Of a stretch of DNA of 64,000 nt, positions 1 through 9,335 are shown in pieces. The notes beneath the pieces were generated by a model. It made no database searches and had not been told where the DNA came from. It saw nothing but the letters and a program-made list of their open reading frames with translations. Both the position numbers and the translations under genes were made by a program. Source of the DNA: Pseudophaeomoniella oleicola. Its lineage: Eukaryota > Ascomycota > Eurotiomycetes > Phaeomoniellales > Phaeomoniellaceae. The number at the start of each line of letters is the position of its first letter. Positions within the stretch are counted from its first letter, which is position 1. The DNA lies in the NCBI GenBank assembly GCA_003868215.1, contig QWDQ01000027.1:1-64000 (forward strand), given 5' to 3'.

Positions 1-128
1 CTAACCCTAACCCTAACCCTAACCCTAACCCTAACCCTAACCCTAACCCTAACCCTAACCCTAACCCTAACCCTAACCCTAACCCTAACCCTAACCCTAA
101 CCCTAACCCTAACCCTAACCCTAACCCT
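1..128. repeat. Telomere repeat tract (CCCTAA)n
   Basis: About 21 uninterrupted copies of CTAACC run from the first base, the C-rich strand of the TTAGGG telomere used by most filamentous ascomycetes. The orientation (C-rich strand reading 5' to 3' into the window) shows that base 1 is a left chromosome end. The tract length may be set by where the assembly stops. Confidence 0.97.
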
Positions 129-137
129 GCTTGATGT

Positions 138-160
138 CCCCTAACCCCTAACCCTAACTT
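138..160. repeat. Degenerate telomere-like repeats
   Basis: After a 9-base interruption there are about three imperfect units (CCCCTAA, CCCCTAA, CCCTAA) before unique sequence begins. Such variant units commonly mark the inner edge of a telomere. Confidence 0.8.
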
Positions 161-360
161 AGACTCTGTCTCCGTCGGACTCGGAGAAGATGGGTGTTGG
201 GAAGAAGGGAGGAGGCACTCATCCCTTTATTTCAGGGGGTAGTGTGTGGCTTTCCGGATATTTAGGGGGTATTCCCGCCGTCCCTCACGTTGGCGTCGTC
301 GTCGATATAGCGTTTCGGAGATCTTCCGATTTAGGGTTTCTGCGGGTTTATCAACCTTCC

Positions 361-433
361 ATCATTAGACTACCCAAAATTCCCATCAGTATGCTGATGC
401 CATACTAAACTGCAAGATGCATATAGGTAGATT
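361..433. repeat. 73-bp subtelomeric direct repeat, copy A
   Basis: Same length as copy B at 536-608, aligned by eye without gaps. Both start ATCATTA and both end in the identical tail ATGCATATAGGTAGATT. About a fifth of positions differ, and most differences are transitions. Confidence 0.75.
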
Positions 434-535
434 AACATACCTTTAACTTATAGTATGCCTATTATTCGTAACAGATTTTCGCTCTATAATTCTAAATTAA
501 ATCTTAAGTTTTAATAATTTTCTTATTTACCTTTT

Positions 536-608
536 ATCATTAAACTACCTAAGATTCCTGTCAGGATATTAATATCATACTAAATTACTTAATGCATATA
601 GGTAGATT
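536..608. repeat. 73-bp subtelomeric direct repeat, copy B
   Basis: Second copy of the repeat at 361-433, 175 bp further from the telomere. At most differing positions copy A has G or C and copy B has A or T, the bias expected from RIP or cytosine deamination. Confidence 0.75.
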
Positions 609-708
609 CATTTCAAATTATTTTAAAACTTATAAAAACCATCCCTCAGGAGATAGCGTATAGGTACAATATAATATAAACAAGCGAACTGGCTATCCCA
701 CCATTACA

Positions 709-1854
709 CTATTTTCCTAAATCACCTTTATTCTTCTCCTCTGTCTGGTGCATCGCCCTAACCCTCCTTTGTACCCATTCTTCACACCCAATCTCCTCAT
801 ATTTAGGCGGATCATCCTTACTACAACAAGTTGGCAGAACGCCACACTTCTCGTTCAAGTTGAATCCAAAGAAGAATGGCATACTCACTCTCTCCATACC
901 GCTCCAGTTCTGTGCCCTATGCACTGTGCTCACATACCGATCATTTGTGATCCGTTGTAGATAGTCAGCAATGTTCACCACAAACGTCCCCTTGATGGGC
1001 TTCGCATTGATCCATTGCCCATCGGGAGTAAGCACCTGCAACCCGCCTGCGAGGTCCTGCCACAGGATTGTGAAGAGTTGGAAATCGGTATGAGATCCGA
1101 TTGAGACTTGCTCTTGGTTCTCAGCAGCTGGTGGACTAGGCGGGTCGTGCTGTGGAATGGGTGGATAGTAATTCAGGGCCAGGGCGGCATCAGGGTGTGT
1201 GAACTTTGAATCGAAGTAGTCCTCAGGAAGAGAGAGGGATAAGGCAAAGCTATGAACGAGGGCGCGTGCGAGATGAAGACAAGACTGCCAGTATCTCACA
1301 ATGGAAGCCTTGAAATGCGGGATATTGGACGTTGCATCCCAATGCTGCTCATCCAGACGGAAGTACTTTGCAATCTCTGGCGAAACAGTTGAGAGATCGC
1401 TGACTGAAGGGTCGTAGGTGGGATTGTACCTCACGGAGAAGGTCTCACGGATGTCAATAGACTCGCCATCATTGATGCGCTGGGACCGAGGTGCTTTCCA
1501 GCCATTAAAACTCTCCCATTGGTCTGAGTTCGCACGGTCTTTGATTGAATACGATTGGCGGAAGAAGTCCAAGCATCCCTGGTAGGCGGAGTCGGTGACT
1601 TCATTCGGAATGCCGTGGTTCTTGATGTAGAAGAAGCCACTATTCGTCGCAGCTGCGTGGACTTGCTCAGCGACAGCCTGCCGATCAACAAGGCAGTCAC
1701 TGAAGACGCCAGATACGTCTATGATTGGGATCTCAGAGGGTAGAGCATCTCGGAGTGGAGTTCTTTTCACAGATCGATAGACCGGCCCGTCAGCGGAAGA
1801 GAGCCGGAGCTTGAGATACTCAGTTGGAGACTCCGTAACAACTTCGGTATTCAT
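709..1854 (-). CDS. Isopenicillin-N-synthase-like 2-oxoglutarate/Fe(II) dioxygenase
   Basis: Single-exon, 381 residues, the usual size of the family. The N-terminal DIOX_N-type segment holds the hallmark GFFYIKNHGIP at about residues 73-83. The catalytic jelly-roll carries the iron triad His255-x-Asp257 (GSHTDFQLF) and His312 (STVHRA), and the 2-oxoglutarate-binding RxS is Arg322-Val-Ser324, so all key residues are present. Family members hydroxylate, desaturate or cyclise small molecules in secondary metabolism or catabolism; the substrate cannot be read from sequence. It lies about 550 bp from the telomere-like repeats, tail toward the telomere, 292 bp downstream of the permease stop on the same strand. 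Its upstream spacer contains two GATA-type motifs (TTATCT near 1917, TTATCA near 2017). The start ATG is the only in-frame candidate near the N-terminal family boundary. Confidence 0.9.
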   Translation of the reverse strand: MNTEVVTESPTEYLKLRLSSADGPVYRSVKRTPLRDALPSEIPIIDVSGVFSDCLVDRQAVAEQVHAAATNSGFFYIKNHGIPNEVTDSAYQGCLDFFRQSYSIKDRANSDQWESFNGWKAPRSQRINDGESIDIRETFSVRYNPTYDPSVSDLSTVSPEIAKYFRLDEQHWDATSNIPHFKASIVRYWQSCLHLARALVHSFALSLSLPEDYFDSKFTHPDAALALNYYPPIPQHDPPSPPAAENQEQVSIGSHTDFQLFTILWQDLAGGLQVLTPDGQWINAKPIKGTFVVNIADYLQRITNDRYVSTVHRAQNWSGMERVSMPFFFGFNLNEKCGVLPTCCSKDDPPKYEEIGCEEWVQRRVRAMHQTEEKNKGDLGK

Positions 1855-2146
1855 TCTGATGGGTCTGTCTTAGAAGCATGCTGTTTATGTAAATAGCCTG
1901 GACTTTGCAACACTTTTATCTTTGATTTGAATATGAATGTTCCTATCAAGACTTATCCCTCGGCTGTGCGGACATACGCGCAACCATTGTAATTCAGACT
2001 CGGTCGAGCTTTCCTTATCAGACGAGCACAAGATATCAATCTGAACTCTCAACGTGGATTGGCAGCATGTTGCAGGTACCTACAACTAAATATGCAGACT
2101 AACATGACCAGAATCTGTAAGCCGCCACCGACTCTAACCCCCCTCA

Positions 2147-3770
2147 TCATGCCTTGACCTCAGCTTGAACACCGACGCTTTCGACTTCTGACACTTCTCC
2201 TTGATCGGCTGTAAGCCTGTCCCTTTTCTTTATAGTTCTGATTTCAATCAATCTAACAAGCACCACCCAAACGCACATGCCACAGATGAACCCTAGGCTT
2301 GCCCTGAAGCCCTTGTGATATCGGGGTGCATCTGTAACAGGGTACAGGAACTGCTGAATCACCATTGTAAGTGCAGAACCGAAGGAATTCATGATAGCGA
2401 TCGTAAGGGCACGGACTTGCGCATCTTGTGAGCACAATATGTTTGCCCACGCCATGTATATTGGCGACAGTGGACCATCGAGTCCGGCGAAAAGATATGA
2501 CACGATGCGCAAGCCCATTGGAATGTTCCATACAACCAGACAAATTGTGCCGAATAGAAGTATCGCAAGATTAACAGCCACAGCAATCATACGGCAGCCG
2601 GTGGCGTCAACGTAGATAGTCTCGAGCATGACCATGATGATATTCCAGCCGTTGATGGCAGTTGGAATGTTGTTGACATCATATAATGACCATGTATGCT
2701 TGGTGTCGTCTTGTAAGTAGAGCTGCATGACCGTGTTTGCGACTTTGCCGACAGTGGTGTTCCAGAACCTAGATGGGTATTAATGAGCTTCCAGCGACAA
2801 AGTGTCGGAAGAGAGTAACATACATCCACAGGATGGTGAGCACATAGAGCTGCCATGACTTGAGGACTCGGGAGAAGAGGTCCAGACTAAAACTAACTCT
2901 CTCCTCGCGTCCGTCTTCCTTCAGCCTTTCTACCGCAAATTTCTTGTCCTCATCCGACAAATAGAAGGCCTTGGTCTGATCGGGGGTATCCGGAAAAAAT
3001 ATCATGCCGTAGATGGCCACAATCACTGTGATAACTCCGTCGATGATAAAAACCCATCTACCATCGTTCAGTCTAATGGCCAGGAAATGATGGGCGTACA
3101 TACCTCCAGGCAGCGATGCCATATCGTCCATTGAGACCAGCAAGCACGGCACTTTGAAGGTAGCCGCTAATCATGGTACCGACATATGCAGCACAAGCAA
3201 ATATACCTGTGCGTTTTGCGAGTTCATTTTTCTTATACCAAGATCCCAAAATATACTGAATGCCGACGAAACAGGACCCTTCACAGAAACCGATGAAGAA
3301 CCGAATTGGATAGAGCTAGTAGGCATCAGTATGAAGACTGTAGCAGCACAGCAGACGAAACCCGAAGGGCATACCTGTTGGTAACTTGTGACTTTGTATG
3401 TCGAGATCGTCAGGATGGCCCAAATCAGTTCTAGCCCAGGTAGAAAGAACCGAGGCGGCAGTCTCGTCAGCAGCAAGTTCGCAGGTATTGGCCCGATGAC
3501 CTGTCCGACCAAGAAACACGTCGTCGCCAAGTTGTACTCGGTTCCAAACATCTTCAGGTCATCTTGCATACCGCTCACGTAGGCGTTGCTGAGGTTTGCC
3601 TGGTCGAGCCATTTCGTGAAATACGCCAGGCATCCGTAGGTCAAAATAAACCAATCGACTTTGAAAAGGAACTTCTTCTCCCTGGCCGAGGTACCTTTGG
3701 GGTACCAAAAGAAGAAGTCCGGTCGGTTTCGCCCGTAGGAAGAGGCAAAGATCTCGCGGATGATAGACAT
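2147..3770 (-). CDS. MFS permease, anion:cation symporter family (Liz1/Fen2/Seo1/Dal5-like)
   Basis: Four exons: 3770-3375, 3315-3104, 3057-2824 and 2768-2147, joined at GT-AG introns of 59, 46 and 55 bp to give 487 residues. The start MSIIREIFASSYGRN is followed by the FFWYPKGTS...EKKFLFKVDWF segment and then LDQANLSNAYVSGM, typical of fungal pantothenate, biotin, nicotinate and allantoate transporters of the ACS family. About twelve membrane spans are expected. GFCEGSCFVG marks the mid-N-terminal half and FPDTPDQTKAFYLSDED the central cytoplasmic loop. It should sit in the plasma membrane and take up a small organic anion with protons; the substrate is not predictable. It is divergent from the oxygenase at 4366 and upstream of the one at 709, suggesting a shared pathway. 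Confidence 0.88.
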
Positions 3771-4365
3771 GCTGGGCTATCTGATGAGCACTCTTCCGAG
3801 GTTGAAGAGAACCACAATCTTGTTACCTTCGGGGAAGAAGGCATGGCGAGGCCAAAGATGGTCCTTTTGTACTGTCACAAGCCATATCAGAGTTGTGTAG
3901 ATCTGCTCCATCTAGATGCATCAGCTGGTCGCATAGCTCACAGTACTAATCCGCACTACTTTTGTCCATACCATAATTTATGCTTGTGCTCTGTTGGTAT
4001 ATCACATCTGCTCCGATATGCAGGGATCTATCTGTGTCCGAAGAGATAGCCTTCATCCGAAAAGATAGCCTTCATTATTGAATGACTGGATATGCCCGTT
4101 AACGTGTTAGTGAAAGGCAATAAACAAGACACGGCATTCTTGAAGAATACCAGGACCAACTACATCGCCTGGTGTTATCAATTGGAGCTGAGACTTCGCC
4201 GACCCCTGTCGGTACTGTCATTCGTTATCGTCGGATCTTATGCCGGAACGGACATCACCTCAATGTCTGAGCGCCGTTCTTGGCTTGTGATAACTATACT
4301 GTGCACAGTACGGCTTCAGGAATTCGGCGATTTGAATATAGCATTCATAACAATCTGTGGCAGCA
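3771..4365. promoter_or_regulatory. Shared bidirectional promoter with clustered GATA-factor (HGATAR) sites
   Basis: The 595-bp gap between the divergent permease and oxygenase holds seven HGATAR matches: 3777-3782(-), 4028-4033(-), 4044-4049(+), 4063-4068(+), 4175-4180(-), 4225-4230(-) and 4288-4293(+). Equal base composition would give roughly two. Two of them lie in a 19-bp tandem duplication (4037-4055 and 4056-4074, one mismatch). In fungi such sites bind AreA/Nit2 nitrogen regulators and also iron- or light-response GATA factors. Which factor acts here is inference. Confidence 0.55.
4037..4074. repeat. 19-bp tandem duplication carrying GATA sites
   Basis: TCCGAAGAGATAGCCTTCA is followed directly by TCCGAAAAGATAGCCTTCA. 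Each unit holds one AGATAG core, spaced 19 bp apart (about two helical turns), so both sites lie on the same face of the DNA. Confidence 0.85.
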
Positions 4366-5752
4366 ATGGCAAAAGTGCTCAGTGCAACCGATGTGAAGCC
4401 TACCTTTGACAAGGAGGTAAGAAGCGTGACCCTGTTTAGAGATACTTCTAGTCTTGTTCCCTCTTACAGAAGTGCGTCAGCGCATGCCCTGAGATCCAAC
4501 TAACTGTCTTATTGGCAGGATGGCAAATACGTCTACTTCCATTCAGGCTCAGAAGCGACTTATCGGAAGGTCGCAGAGAAGCCATCTTCGTTCAAATCAA
4601 TTCCGACGGTCGATATCGCCGAGATTGATAATCCATCCTTGGAAATGCGCAAAAGAATCGCAAAAGAGATTTATGATGCATGCCATGATTGTGGTTTCTT
4701 CTATGTCAAAAACCATGGGATCCCTGAAAGCCTGATCCAGGACACTTTTGCATTATTGGAAAGGTTCTTCAAGCTCGATCTCGAAACGAAGATGGATGCC
4801 CATGTGCAGAAGAATCCGGCGATCAGAGGCTATGAGCCAATGGGAGAGACAAGGTTGGATCCTCGGACGAGGTTAGGTGAGTCGACAGCTACGTCCTTTG
4901 CAATATCAATTTGCATCGTCATAATAACACCTTCTCAGATATCAAAGAAGCTTTCACGATGGGCGACTGTTTCTTGGAACCCGAGCAAGATTATTCCGGC
5001 AAGACTGGCTTACAACCGCCGTCTTTTATTACACGGCCTCAGAACATTTGGCCCTCAGAGGCGCCATGGTGGCGCGAGGGTCTCTACACTTATTACAACC
5101 AGATCCTTCCATTATCATTAAAACTAGTCAGGATCTTTGCCTTGGCATTTGATCTGGAGGAGAATGCTCTTGATCCATACTTCAAGTTCCCAATCACCGG
5201 CATGAGGCCGTTGCACTATCCTCCCACGCCTTCCGACGTGGATAACAGCAACAACGTGGGACTGGGAGCACATTCGGACTTTTCCTGTAAGATATGATTG
5301 CTCTACCGTGACTTCTGCTGCGATATGCATAGACTAACATATTATCAGGGCTCACCTTGGTGCTTCAGGACAACGTGCCCGCATTGGAGGTCCTAAACGA
5401 AGATGGAATCTGGATCGAGGCTCCTCCACAGCCAAACACTTTTGTATGTAATGTTGGACAGTACCTCGAGCGGCAGACCAACGGCGAATTCCCAGCCACC
5501 GTACATCGCGTCCGGAACAAAACGGGTCTGGAGAGGTTTTCCTTGCCATTCTTTCTTACGATGGATCCAGACGCTGTAGTGGATGTTCTGGATTGTTGCA
5601 AGAGTGAGGGAGACGAAGTCAAATATGGGCCGATCAACGTGGGTGATCTGTATATTCGACGCGTACTTCCGGCAAGAAAGAAACATCCAACCAGCATCAG
5701 ATATCTGAATGTTCCCCAAGAAGAGTGGAGTTACGATATTCTTTTGAGTTAG
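4366..5752 (+). CDS. Second isopenicillin-N-synthase-like 2-oxoglutarate/Fe(II) dioxygenase
   Basis: Four exons: 4366-4416, 4519-4876, 4939-5286 and 5349-5752, with introns of 102, 62 and 62 bp, giving 386 residues. The first exon codes MAKVLSATDVKPTFDKE and joins in phase to DGKYVYFHSGSEATYRK. The family signature GFFYVKNHGIP follows. The iron site is His-x-Asp in GAHSDFSWLTL (the third intron splits the Trp codon). The distal His lies in ATVHRVRNK and the 2-oxoglutarate RxS in ERFSLPFF, so it looks catalytically whole. It belongs to the same broad family as the telomere-proximal oxygenase but is clearly diverged and differs in intron content, so the pair is not a recent duplication. It shares a promoter with the permease. 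Substrate unknown. Confidence 0.9.
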
Positions 5753-6222
5753 TTCTCTGTGTTCCTGGGTGTCTAGCTCTTCATGTTATAGTATATATCT
5801 ACACGACATATGGGCAGCCACTACGTGAGGTTTCAAAGATAGTCAAGCTGTGCATCCCTGCCACGTTGCCTTGGTCTTGTATGACGATTTCTGAAGGTTT
5901 CGATATGAAAGTAGCTCAAGCGGGCCTCGGTCTTGCTGAGTTGTGCATCTCAAGTCGAAAACTTCCTGCGAATTGTACGGTCGTCAACATGTCGTTTAGG
6001 AGAGGGAGAATGTCCCAAGTAAGGGTAGGCAACATGATACAAGCGTTCTAGGTGCTAGGGCTGTTTGTGCTTAGGTCCTGCGGGTAAGCTATATATAAAG
6101 ATTGCAGCTAGGTACTGGCGCATCATCCTTGTAGGTATGCTACTCAAATCTTTCGTATAGCAATGTTATAGCTTCTTCGTAGGAATACTTTGTGGAATAG
6201 AGTGATTGATAAACTGTTCTAT
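5753..6222. other. Convergent 3' spacer
   Basis: Region between the 3' ends of the second oxygenase (+) and the Prm10-like gene (-). A 108-codon frame at 5725-6051 overlaps the oxygenase stop and has no protein-like features. It should hold the two 3' untranslated regions; nothing else is seen. Confidence 0.6.
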
Positions 6223-8238
6223 TTAGAAAGAAAACAAGGCATTATTTTTTCTGCCCAAGGGGTATATAGCTAATGCGCTGATGAAGAGGCCAACAGACAA
6301 GCCTACGCCAACCTGAATCATTTGTGCGCCGACGCTGAATGATTGGTAAAGATTTCTCTCGTATATATCTTCTGCACTCGCGGTTCCATTGTTGAAGAGC
6401 GGAGTGCTGATCCCCGAAACCAGACCACCCTGGGCAGACAACCCTGAGGGAACCAGTACCATGATGCCTGCAACCATGGAAGCAAATGCGAAGCCATGTC
6501 TTGAACGGGCATACAAATGTCCAAGTACACCAAGAGTAAACGCAGAGGCAGTATCAGCTACCTGGGCAGTTGCATATCTACCCACAAAGTAGTTGACAGT
6601 ATAAGCAGCTGATCCAAACAGGACTTGAACAGGAATCTGTCTTGGTCTGCTTCGAATCAATATGGCTTGAAGAACGAGATAAGATGGCACCAGAAGGATC
6701 TTCCATTTCGGGTCGACCGAACGAGGGCACGTTACAGAGGTAGGAGAATTTCTGTCAATGACGGCCCAGAGCTGAGAACCGACATCGATACCATAGCCCA
6801 GGAATAACGAGTACATGATTGCGTAGAATAGGCGTGTAGCTCCAGCTGTTATAGACTTGGACTGCAATTCAAGAGCACCGCACAGAACAATGTACCCTGG
6901 GAGAATGGTGGTAATTGAACTTTCTGCTATTGCAGCAAAACAAAAGTACTTTTGATTCGGACCGCCAATTGTTGCAAAGGCTCGAGCACCGAATGAAGTG
7001 ATGAGGGCTGCTGAAACCTCCAACACGTTAGCGTAGAGGGGATTTCGTGCAGATACAATGATCTGAAGATATCCAACAATGCATCCGAGGAAAAAGGCGA
7101 TAGACATGTCGGTCCAATAGCCATTGTATGCCCAGATACAAGCAAATGCACTGGCAAGGCCGTAAAAAGGTACGATGAACCAGGCTTTGTAATAAGGTGG
7201 TGACTCAAGTAGCTCAATAGTCCTCTTTGACCCTTCTTCGATTGTAATGTTTCCATGCACGACGTCTTTGTAGATTCGGAAAGAGACCTCCAGTGCTCCA
7301 GTGTCTAAGCCTTGCGCTTTCACCAGAGTGGTGTATGCTGATCGGGTCATTGGGTCGGCTGCATCTGGTGGATTGACGAAACAGATCTCTGTACAGCCAA
7401 CGGTATAGTTGACTCGACCGTCCAGGCTGCATGTTTTGAATAGGGCAAGTATGTACTCCTCAATCCGATGTGAAGGTGCACCATACAACATGAAAGCGTA
7501 TGTTAAAAGGAGGACCAGATTTCGCCGATGGGCCACTTCGCTTTTCGCTTGAACATATTTGTACGCCTTAGGATCTTTGCTGTTTTCGATCTTTGCCTTG
7601 AGAGTTTTTAGTGCTCTAGCGACTTCTTTGGGATCTAGGCTAGCATGGCCTTTCGCAGGAGTGCCAGGCGTCGATACCCCTGTGTCACCATCTGAAGTAG
7701 GGGTGCTCGTGGATTGATGGTGCCTCGCGAAACCGGGGCTCGAAAGAGCCAACGAGGAACCTATCAGCCGGGAGACACTCGCACTGGGTCTGCCAGCCTG
7801 GACCTTTTTCAACGCATGGATGTCAATTCCGGCATCTCCAATCAGGTTTCTGATCTCTTGATGAGCTTCGGGTGGACCCATATCATCCTTCAGCATTCTG
7901 AGATAGTCCTGGACATGCTGCCAGAATCCATGTGGCTCTTGTGAGGTGACTCCTTTTTCATGATCAAAAGTTTCATTCGAATCATGAATGTGTTGTCTTG
8001 GTGCAGATATTCTTTGTTCTAGATCCGCAACCTCATCAGGGAAACGAGCCCGAGGAGTTTGAGATCCTATGTTTAGTCCAGCTGAAGGCAATAGCTCCGG
8101 GGTTGATGCTCCAGTGTCTGCGACCCCAGTTTCTCTGGAATCTCCAAGTCCTGCTACAGTCGGCGGTTGATGATTAAAATATGAAGCATCATCGGTTCCT
8201 GAGATACCCGAGGCGCCAGCAATGAAACCTTCAGCCAT
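6223..8238 (-). CDS. prm10: Prm10-like ThrE/DUF1212 membrane exporter
   Basis: 671 residues from the ATG at 8238. The first ~220 residues are polar and probably disordered or cytoplasmic. They are followed by the DUF1212 (ThrE) domain, beginning near RRNLVLLLTYAFMLYGAPSHR with the conserved YGAPSHRIE and a GCTEICFVNPPD segment. A hydrophobic half follows with about ten predicted spans, including GGLVSGISTPLFNNG. This is the architecture of yeast Prm10 and bacterial threonine/serine exporters; the substrate of fungal members is not established. The start is uncertain: the frame stays open for 47 further codons upstream to 8379, just after a TTATAG that could be a 3' splice site, and that stretch reads like protein (PPTIDPGIGYAIPQNLFELS). 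A first exon beyond 8379 is likely but was not located. Confidence 0.88.
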   Translation of the reverse strand: MAEGFIAGASGISGTDDASYFNHQPPTVAGLGDSRETGVADTGASTPELLPSAGLNIGSQTPRARFPDEVADLEQRISAPRQHIHDSNETFDHEKGVTSQEPHGFWQHVQDYLRMLKDDMGPPEAHQEIRNLIGDAGIDIHALKKVQAGRPSASVSRLIGSSLALSSPGFARHHQSTSTPTSDGDTGVSTPGTPAKGHASLDPKEVARALKTLKAKIENSKDPKAYKYVQAKSEVAHRRNLVLLLTYAFMLYGAPSHRIEEYILALFKTCSLDGRVNYTVGCTEICFVNPPDAADPMTRSAYTTLVKAQGLDTGALEVSFRIYKDVVHGNITIEEGSKRTIELLESPPYYKAWFIVPFYGLASAFACIWAYNGYWTDMSIAFFLGCIVGYLQIIVSARNPLYANVLEVSAALITSFGARAFATIGGPNQKYFCFAAIAESSITTILPGYIVLCGALELQSKSITAGATRLFYAIMYSLFLGYGIDVGSQLWAVIDRNSPTSVTCPRSVDPKWKILLVPSYLVLQAILIRSRPRQIPVQVLFGSAAYTVNYFVGRYATAQVADTASAFTLGVLGHLYARSRHGFAFASMVAGIMVLVPSGLSAQGGLVSGISTPLFNNGTASAEDIYERNLYQSFSVGAQMIQVGVGLSVGLFISALAIYPLGRKNNALFSF

Positions 8239-9335
8239 TTTGAGACGTCCCTGGATGTTCTGCTGCTCGGATAACTCAAACAGATTCTGTGGTATCGCAT
8301 ATCCAATCCCAGGATCGATGGTGGGAGGCCACTTTTGAGCAGGTATAAGGCTGAACCCGAGAACGCTCCACTTTATACCCTATAAGAGAATGACATATCA
8401 CAACAAGCATATCATAACTACTCAGAGGGTGAGAAGATGAGGAGTGATATGCCTTCGCATGATAAGTTGCCAGCAGCCAGTGAGTAGGTTGAAAAAGATA
8501 TGGAAAGGAGAGAAGGTAGTTGTGCTAAGCAGAATCTAGAATCGCTCCGCAGTTTAGGACATTATTCGCGAGATGATGCATATATCCACTGTGAAATCAC
8601 AAAAAAAGCCGATCATCATTTTGATTGGACAACGGTCAGCGCTTCATAGTCGAACTACGTAGTACTACGTAGTACAGCAACAAAGATGAATTTCATCGCT
8701 GAGGGGGGATTGATGGCCCGAGGGCCTCAGGGCCGACAGGATCCGGTTCTCCAATGATGGACAAATATGGGACCGGTGGAAACGCGGCCGTATTAATTAT
8801 CTCGTTACTACGGGATTCATGAGACGCTTCTCCATAGAAAGTCCAGACCTTTGCTTGAAAGAGCGATAGGATGTTCAAACTAAATAAGCTCGATAGCCAA
8901 GCTTTTGGTGATTCACGGCTATTTCGGATATCGGATCATTATCTTTCTCTGCATTGATCGGTCTTTTACTCTTCTGCACCTTTGCCTCGCTCCCACCGGT
9001 ATCCGAGCATCCAATCTACCACAGTATGTCAGGGTGTGATTTCTGCTAGGAGATGACAAACCCCGAGGCCATTCCTATAAGGTAGATTGGTGAGACCATA
9101 TTGTCGGTACCGGATAAGACCTCGAATACATCGTACTCGTCAATGGTATAGCTAAACATTGGATTTTCTTTGGAGTACGCGCAATCCCGCAATAACTACA
9201 TATTCGTATCATGCCATGTTTAACTCGCAGAGGGAAAATGATAGCAGTCAAAAAGAACCAGGATCTAATCATGTACTTCGGACAACACGCTGTAAGGAAT
9301 TCCGTTTATGGAGTAGTAGGCTTGTTTCATCGGCT
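8239..9335. other. Intergenic region with double TACTACGTAGT palindrome
   Basis: Upstream region of the Prm10-like gene and downstream of the nucleotidase. Bases 8239-8379 are probably still coding (see the Prm10-like entry). A doubled palindromic motif (two ACTACGTAGT units) lies at 8653-8675. Several open frames of about 60 codons have no recognisable features. Confidence 0.55.

Larger units (their letters stand above)
161..708. other. Subtelomeric spacer
   Basis: Short non-coding stretch between the telomere and the stop codon of the first gene. It turns A+T-rich from about 410 onward and carries two diverged direct repeats (361-433 and 536-608). A 72-codon open frame at 190-408 has no recognisable features and is probably fortuitous. 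No RecQ-type telomere-linked helicase is present. Confidence 0.7.

Noticed and set aside
190-408. 72-codon frame beside the telomere
   Set aside because: No family features; Gly-rich composition follows from the local G+C patch.
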